Source: Cynocephalus volans (lineage: Eukaryota; Chordata; Mammalia; Dermoptera; Cynocephalidae). Taken from it: a stretch of 64,000 bases of DNA. The first letter of the stretch is position 1, and each line of letters opens with the position of its first letter. Of this stretch, positions 57,620-64,000 are shown in pieces. Under the pieces are notes generated by a model. That model was not told where the DNA came from, did no database searches, and worked only from the letters and a program-made list of their open reading frames with translations. The stretch is taken from assembly GCF_027409185.1 (NCBI RefSeq), contig NC_084467.1, positions 82,468,501 through 82,532,500 on the forward strand, written 5' to 3'. The position numbers were made by a program, and so were the translations under genes.

Positions 57620-58820
57620 TTTGGCACTTTTAAAATCTTTTTTTTTTTTTAAGACTTTCTTTTCAGAGCAGTTTTAGGTTCACAGCAAAATTGAGAGGAA
57701 GGCACAGAGATTTCCCACATAGCCTCTGCCCCCTACACATGTATAGCTTCCCCCACTAGAGTGGTACGTTTGTTGCAACTGAGGGACCTGAATCGATGCA
57801 TCACGATATCCCAGAGTCCATAGTTTACATTACAGTTCACTCTTGGTGATGTACATTCTACGGGTTTGGACAAGTGTGTGATAACATGTATTCATCATTA
57901 CAGTATCATACAAAACAATTCCACTGCCCTAAAAATTTCCTGTTCTCCACCTGGTCACCTCTCCCTCCTACCTCCCAACCCTTGGCAACCACTGATATTT
58001 TTCTGTCTCCATAGTTTTGCCTTTTCCAGAATGTCATATCGTTAGAATCATACAGTATGTAGCCTTTGGATTGGATTCTTTCACTTAGTAATATACATTT
58101 GTTTCCTTTATGTCTTTTCATGGCTTGATAGCTCATTTCTTTTTAGCACTGAATAATATTGCATTGTCCGAATGTACTGCAGTTTATTTATCCACTCACC
58201 TACTGAAGGACATCTTGGTTGCTTCCAAGTTTTAGCAATTATGAATAAAGCTGCTATTAACATCTGACTGCATGATTTTGTATGATAAATTTTCAGTTCC
58301 TTTGGTGGATACCTAGGAGCCTGATTGCTGTATTGTATGTTTAGTTTTGTAAGTAACCGCCAAACTGTCTTCCAAAGTGGCTATACCATTTGGCATTCTG
58401 AGTAGCAATGAATGAGATTTCCTGTTGCTCCATGCCCTTGCCAGTGTTTGCATTTTGACCATCCTACTAGATGTGTAGTGCTATCTTGTTTTAGTTTGCA
58501 TTTGCCTGATAACATATGACATGGAGCGTCTTTTCATACGCATATTTGCTATCTGTATATCTTCTTTGGTGAGGTGTCTGTTAAGGTCTTTGGCCCGTTT
58601 CTTAGTCCAGTGGTTTGGCATTTTCTTTTTAGTTTTTATTTCTGTGTTTATCGATTTATGGAAGATTTTTATTTATAGGCAAATCTGACATTCTTTTCCT
58701 TTACAGTTTCAGCCTTTAGTGTTATGTTTAGAAAGATCTTTTCACCTCAAGATAACAAATATTTCCCTGTATTTTCTCCTATTATTTTTATTGCTTTAGT
58801 TTTTACACTAAATCTTTACT
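57620..58820 (-). mobile_element. L1 LINE remnant (L1M class), reversed
   Basis: 'gcagttttaggttcacagca', 'cagcaaaattgagaggaagg', 'tagagtggtacgtttgttgc' and 'tcttttcatacgcatatttg' are reversed L1 3' UTR and ORF2 end. Confidence 0.85.
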
Positions 58821-58947
58821 TTATTTGGCATTTATTTTGAAAAAGGATGTGAAATTGGCATCTAATTCATATTCATACTGCTGGGAAAATAGAACAGTTT
58901 GGTCAGGGCCGTTCCTCGAGTCCAGATGGGTGTGGTTCAGCATTCTT

Positions 58948-59467
58948 TGTAAGCAAATTGTGTGTGTGTGTGGAGTTAGTGCACATGCATGCCAATGGGT
59001 CTTTTTAGTTTTGTTGCTATTCTTGTGTTTTTCTTGAGAGAGAGAGAGAGAGAAACAATAGAGAGAGAGAGAGAGAGAGAGAGGAGAAAGGGAGTTTTGG
59101 TGAAGCAGGCGGGTGGGGATCGGCCTCGGGCGTCTACCCGGGATGGCCATGCTTTCAAACCTACGGCTTCCATGAATCTTTTGGCCAGTTACCTAGCTCA
59201 TGGACCTGCATGAAGGGGTCTGGTAACCCAGCCTGGTGTATGAAGGGTTTGTGACTCAGTCTGTGAATGGGCTTGAGGGGTCTGGGAGCTCCAGACCCAG
59301 CCCTAGCTTGACAATTGGCCCAGTCAGTGCAGGATTACCAGCAGGTAAAAGACCCCAACAACTGGTGTGGTTGTGTTCGTGGAGCTAGACAATTGGCGTC
59401 TTGAACAGGATAAGAGAGCTAGACAATTGGTGCTGTGAGGATTCCAGGCCTTAGCCATAGCCCCACA
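58948..59467 (+). repeat. first long direct repeat (5' LTR candidate)
   Basis: About 520 bp: a short TG run, 'gtgcacatgcatgccaatgg', a GA-rich tract (about 59034-59082), 'ggtggggatcggcctcgggc', 'acctagctcatggacctgca', then TTGGC...CAGGAT-like units, ending 'ccttagccatagccccaca'. It shares nearly all of this text with 60512-61094. Confidence 0.85.
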
Positions 59468-60470
59468 AATTAGAGTCGTTGGCAGGATTACGCCACAATT
59501 GGCATAGTCTGCAACAGGATTCTGAGCAGGTACAGGAGCTGAAAGCCCTTGGAAGGAGGAAATGTGGCTACTTGTGAATATTCTCTGCCCTATGGCCAGT
59601 TCCCTTTTGACTGGGATCTGGTTGCTGCACACTGTACTGCAAGGCAGCATAGACCAGGTACTACAATGCAAAACCCCTTGGGAAGGAGAGGAAATGTGGC
59701 TGTCCTTGAGCATGTGGTGCTCGGTGGCCACTTTTCTGCTGACCAGAGCCTGGCTGCTCCTCACTATGATGCAAACTGATCAAGATTTGCGGCAGAAAGC
59801 AGAGTCATTGGAAGCATGGATAAGTGTCCTGGAGGACGATGTGCAGCAACTGGCCACTCCTGCCTCTCACACCAGGGAAGACGACCAACCCAGTGGTGAG
59901 CTGGGGGAAACCGTGTATCTCCAGACATGACCTATTGTGCATGAGAAAATGAGACCATACAGCAGCAGAAACAGGGAGAGTCCCTGGTGGCTACAGCTAT
60001 GGGATCAAGGGGTGGATGGTGTAATGTGCTTTAGAGACTATGTAGTAAATGCATGTTGCATTTGTCTGAAGGCAAATGGCTTGAAGGGTGTCACTTAAAC
60101 CTGATGGCCGGCCAGGTGCCGTAAAACCCAAGAAAAGAGTGCCACATGCAGATGGGCAGATGACCCAAGAACAGGTGCCACTGCAGAATTTCAAGTATGT
60201 TTTCACCTGGTGAAAAGGTGGAAAAGTTAGTCTCCATTACTACCCACCTGTCTTGGTGGCAGTGGTTACACAAAAGAGCCACAGATATGCACAAGGGCCA
60301 GGCAGCCACTCCTTGATGGACTGGGTGAATGCAGCTGTTTGAACTGTGGGCGAATGCTGCAAAAAACTGAGACTGAGTGAATAGCTAGTGTAAGCTGAGC
60401 TGATTGAAGTAATTCAAAAGCCAGAATGTAAAAGTAAAGAGCAGGAGAAAAATGCAAGGGTGAAGCAGAT

Positions 60471-60512
60471 AAATTGTTTGCTAAAGACTAATGTGTCTTT
60501 AGCAAACAATTT
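60471..60512. repeat. perfect 18 bp inverted repeat (hairpin) at the edge of the second LTR-like copy
   Basis: Arm 60471-60488 is AAATTGTTTGCTAAAGAC; arm 60495-60512 is its exact reverse complement; the loop is TAATGT. Confidence 0.95.
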
Positions 60513-60520
60513 GTAAGCAA

Positions 60521-60565
<45 letters not shown>

Positions 60566-61094
60566 AGCTAGTGCGCATGCATGCCAATGTGGCTTTTTAG
60601 TTTTGTTGCTATTGTGTTCTTGAGAGAGAGAGAGAGAGGGAGAAACAGAGAGTAGAGAGAGAGAGAGAGAGACAGTGAGACAGTAGATAGAGAGAGAGAG
60701 AGAAAGAGAGGAGAAAGGGAGTTTTGGTGAAGCAGGCGGGTGGGGATCGGCCTCGGGCGTCCACCCGGGATGGCCATGCTTTCAAAACTACAGCTTCCAT
60801 GAACCTTTTGGCCAGTTACCTAGCTCATGGACCTGCATGAAGGGGTCTGGTGACCCAGCTTGGTGTATGAAGGGTTTGTGACCCAGTCTGTGAATGGGCT
60901 TGAGGGGTCTGGGAGCTCCAGACCCAGCCCTAGGTTGACAGTTGGCCCAGTCGGTGCAGGATTACCCACAGGTAAAAGAGCCTAACAGCTGGCATGGTCG
61001 TGTCTGTGGAGCTAGACAATTGGCGTCTTGAACAGGATAAGAGAGCTAGACAATTGGCACTGTCAGGATTCCAGGCCTTAGCCGTAGTCCTACA
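60512..61094 (+). repeat. second long direct repeat (3' LTR candidate)
   Basis: Same order as the first copy. The extra length comes mainly from a longer (TG)n run (about 60523-60564) and a longer GA tract (about 60622-60716). The identity outside these tracts is high by eye, which suggests recent origin. Confidence 0.85.
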
Positions 61095-61699
61095 CATACT
61101 TAGGCCTGTTTCTAGTCTTTCTATCTGTCTTCTATTCAGTGGCGCTATAGTGTTATTTTATTTTGTTTTGTTTATTTTAATCTCACAGTATGATTTCATT
61201 TATATATATAAAACTATACTATACATTTAAGGATGCATACACAGTTATTAAAAGTAGAAGGTAAAGGAAGGAAATGGTAATCAAAAAATTTAGGAGAGAG
61301 ATCACTTCTAAGAGTGAGGGTGGGGTTGTAAATTGGGAGGTGCACATGGCTGGCTGCTGGGATGCCACTAATGTTTTATTTTCTGGCCTGGGGAGTTTAT
61401 ACAAGGGTTTACCTTATAGTAATTCTTTAAGCTGAACATATATGTTTCACTTATTTTTTTTCTGGAAAGACAGTATGTCTTACAATTTAAGAATGTTTTT
61501 AGAAGTTTTTGTGGTACTCAGAGTACCTTTCAAGCAAGTATATAGAGAGAATATTTTAAATAGCCAAAGGGGTGTATCCTTATACTTGAAAAGGTTAGGT
61601 ACCACTGATATAACCATTATGCCAAAATGGTTCACAGTTCACAGAAATGGAAGGTCTGTGAGAGTGTTTGTTTAGGACCTCCAAACTACAGATGGCATC

Positions 61700-62060
61700 A
61701 TGTCCTTTTCCACAACACATTCAGACTTTCAGGTCAGGTCCTCAGAACGTCCCTTCCATCTCGCCTTCCTGCTCTTCTCAGTGCCTGCATTCCAATTTAG
61801 ATGGACACTGCCTTGCACCTGGCTCTTCCACCCCTTCTGCCTGGCCTCAGAAGCTTTCTCTGATCTGTGTTGACCATGCTGACTGCCAAATTCAAATGCT
61901 GTGAATATTGCAAACTGTTTAGCAATGGAGCTATCATTACCAAATGTTCCTCAAACACAGCTTCAGATCCAGTAAGCCCCCTTATCAACCTCTTTTAGGG
62001 AGTCTCACTAACTGCTGGGTAAAGTCCAAATCCTTTGTAGCCAAGTACTCGTGGCCCTGG
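61700..62060 (+). mobile_element. L2 LINE fragment
   Basis: 'gcctggcctcagaagctttc' and 'gggtaaagtccaaatccttt' resemble internal 3' L2 sequence. Confidence 0.4.
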
Positions 62061-62189
62061 CCTGCCTTTATACGCACTTCCTTTTTATGTGTGTGTGCTT
62101 TTGTTTTTTGGTTTGGTTTTCATTTTGGGTTTTTTTGGTATGTGGCTTTTTAATAACTGGTTTCTTTTTTAAAAAAATTCTCAGTAGTT

Positions 62190-62575
62190 ATTTTTAAATT
62201 TATTTTTTAATTGAAACATTGATTGTACATATTTATGGGGTACAGATTTATATTTCAAAACATGTGTACAGTGTGTTATGATCAAATCAAGGTAGTTAGC
62301 AAACTCATTACCATAAAAATTTAGAATGAGATGAGAACATTTGTGATGAGAACATTTAAGCTCCTCTCTTCTAGCCATTTGAGAACGTACAATAAATTAT
62401 GGTTAATTATAAATGCCTAGCACTACTGTATACCATTAGAACTTATTTTTCCTATCTGTCTGTAATTTTGTGTCCATTAGCCAATCTCTCACTATCCGTG
62501 CTCGCCATTCCTCTTCCCAGCCTCTAGAAACCACAGTCATACTCTCTATTTCTAAAAGTTCAACTTTTTTTTTTT
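62190..62575 (-). mobile_element. L1 LINE 3' UTR, reversed (L1MA-like)
   Basis: 'attgtacatatttatggggt', 'gttatgatcaaatcaaggta' and 'ccaatctctcactatccgtg' are the reversed L1 3' UTR, ending in a T run near 62562. Confidence 0.85.
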
Positions 62576-62619
62576 TGCTCACCTCCTTTGACTCCCCACT
62601 CATGCCCTACATTTGAGGC

Positions 62620-63400
62620 AACTGGACCTTGTGTCTTCTTCCCTTCTGCACTATGTTTTCCGGCTTCCGTAACTTTGCCCTCCCATCTCAACATCCAAAG
62701 CAGCCCAGTCTTCAAGACCTGCCTCACACACTCTCTTCTTCAGGAAGCCACCCTTGCCTCTGTTCTATTCTGCCCCCTCATGCCTCATTCTTTTCTCCTC
62801 TGGGTTATGAGTGGTTAGCAGACTTGTCTGGCAGGTTGTCTTGACTCCAACCCTTCTGACACTGCATGTCTTTTTCTGCTCATAATCCCTTCTGAGATTG
62901 CTCGTGACCTTGGCGATAAAGTCCAACAGGGGTGAATGCCCTCAGAGCCCTCCAGTTCTGTCTCAAGTCACTCCCACGTGTGAGCCCTCTGCTCCAACCA
63001 GAATCTCCTCTTCTCTGTGTCTTGAAACACGCAGTAGTACCTGTGGCCATGCCTTCAGTCCATTCTCTTCCTCCCTCCTCACTGGCCTCTCCTTTATTTG
63101 TTGAAACACAGCTCGTCCTTTTACATTAAGACGGCACCTCTTCTCCATTGAGTGTTTCCTCATTACCCTGCTTAAACTTTATATCTCTTACCTCTGAACT
63201 TTGTGACATTAAGTTTCTATTGACATTTGTCACGTTTTCTTAAGTTCTCATTATTTTTGTGCATTGCTTAAGTAGTCAATTAATTATCAGCTCCTGGAGC
63301 TGTTGTGCTATTTCATAGACTTCTATTTTTAATATCTCCCATGGTTTTGAGTGTTGTGCTTCAGTGCCATAGGTTATTTGGTAAGAACGTGTTGATTGAA
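62620..63400 (+). mobile_element. L2 LINE, 3' part
   Basis: 'cagtcttcaagacctgcctc', 'cacctcttctccattgagtg' and 'caattaattatcagctcctg' follow the L2 3' order; diverged. Confidence 0.6.
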
Positions 63401-63743
63401 TTCAATTTTAAATAATCACAGAGTTCCCTGGCTTAGACAACTATACATTTACATTCTTCGTGTCTTGCCTGCTTTTCTTGCTTGCAAAATGGTGTTTTAT
63501 TCCATAAAAGAATGGAATGAAATTAAATTGGACAGCTGCTTTATAGTTTTCAGTGTTGTGTATATTTATTATTGCTTGAAGTAAATATGTTTTCTAGCTC
63601 AGATGTAATAGAGGAAGCCAATTTCTCTGGGGTGTGGCTACACTCCCCAGCTAACTTGTGGTAAAAGCTGATAGCGTTTGGATTCTACTAGATAGCTTGG
63701 AAGAGAGAACAACCAACACACAATTTCAGTAAATTCTATTTAG

Positions 63744-63884
63744 TTTTTTTTTTTTGTCCTTTTTTCGTGACCGGCACTCAGCCAGTGAGTGCACCGGTCA
63801 GTCCTATATAGGATCCGAACCCGCGGCGGGAGCATCGCCGCGCTGCCAGCGCAGCACTCTACCAAGTGCGCCACGGGCTCGGCC
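63744..63884 (-). mobile_element. tRNA-Ile-like SINE (GC-rich subfamily)
   Basis: Minus-strand head GGCCGAGCCCGTGGCGCACT and B-box-like GTTCGGATCC, tail toward 63744. Perfect target duplication AGTAAATTCTATTTAG at 63728-63743 and 63886-63901, so a very recent insertion. Nearly identical to the copies at 16065 and 40666. Confidence 0.93.
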
Positions 63885-64000
63885 CAGTAAATTCTATTTA
63901 GTAAAAGCCCTCAGGACAGAGGCCTAAAACACAAGGGAAACAGGCTTTGCCTTTTTCTTTAGAAGCTAAAGCTGAGACAGAGACCCAGACCTGTAGTAGG

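Larger units (their letters stand above)
58948..61094 (+). mobile_element. short LTR-flanked element (putative non-autonomous LTR retroelement)
   Basis: Two direct repeats, 58948-59467 and 60512-61094, bound a 1.04 kb interior. Each repeat can be read as TGTAAGCA...CTACA/CCACA, that is TG...CA ends. The element is flanked by CATTCTT (58941-58947) and CATACTT (61095-61101), a 7 bp near-identical pair that may be the target duplication. The interior has no recognisable gag-pol enzymes, only a short frame (59562-59930) with a coiled-coil-like end. A purine tract before the second repeat is missing, and a perfect hairpin lies there instead. The alternative is a simple segmental duplication. Orientation is assumed. 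Confidence 0.5.

Noticed and set aside
58948-61094. Assignment of the LTR-flanked element to a specific retrovirus group, such as the endogenous lentiviruses known from colugos
   Set aside because: No polymerase or other diagnostic gene is present, and the motif evidence is too weak for a class call.
1-64000. CRISPR arrays, operons, prokaryotic terminators
   Set aside because: Spliced genes, SINEs, LINEs and CpG islands show a mammalian nuclear locus. No spaced direct-repeat array was seen.

Overview
This window is nuclear DNA from a placental mammal. It holds two conserved genes, both on the minus strand and both complete in their coding parts: DNTTIP2 (seven coding exons, 11766-21838, 762 codons) and GCLM (seven coding exons, 30321-49570, 274 codons). 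Every exon was placed by AG/GT boundaries, by phase agreement and by continuity with the known protein families. In human the same two genes are neighbours in the same orientation on 1p22, so the synteny is conserved.

Organism. Alu and B1 are absent, which argues against primates and rodents. The young SINEs instead have a tRNA-Ile-like head and short tails. They include a very GC-rich subfamily (copies near 16070, 40670 and 63750) flanked by clean target-site duplications. This resembles the tRNA-Ile-derived CYN SINEs described in colugos, so a dermopteran such as Galeopterus is my best guess. That is an inference that needs a database search.

Layout. 1-11765: intergenic, with a mariner remnant at the edge, L1, MIR, L2 and Tigger remnants, a solo LTR (3900-4345) and then the DNTTIP2 3' UTR. 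11766-21838: DNTTIP2, with a CpG-rich promoter at about 21600-22100. 22100-27000: short intergenic interval with a compound microsatellite and old L1/L2. 27000-30320: probable long GCLM 3' UTR. 30321-49570: GCLM; its intron 6 carries an almost intact full-length-like L1 in antisense (32574-38277). 49200-50200: GCLM CpG island, with a textbook antioxidant response element (49845-49854). 50200-64000: upstream intergenic DNA with a nuclear copy of mitochondrial ATP6/COX3 (52490-53620) that is itself interrupted by a mariner-like MITE, MIRs, L1s, an MLT1-type LTR, an unusual short LTR-flanked element (58948-61094) and a young SINE.

Function. DNTTIP2 is a nucleolar Fcf2-domain factor of small-subunit ribosome biogenesis. 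GCLM is the regulatory subunit of glutamate-cysteine ligase, the rate-limiting enzyme of glutathione synthesis. They are neighbours but not known to form a pathway. I saw no undescribed multi-gene system; the more novel-looking items are mobile-element and NUMT structures.
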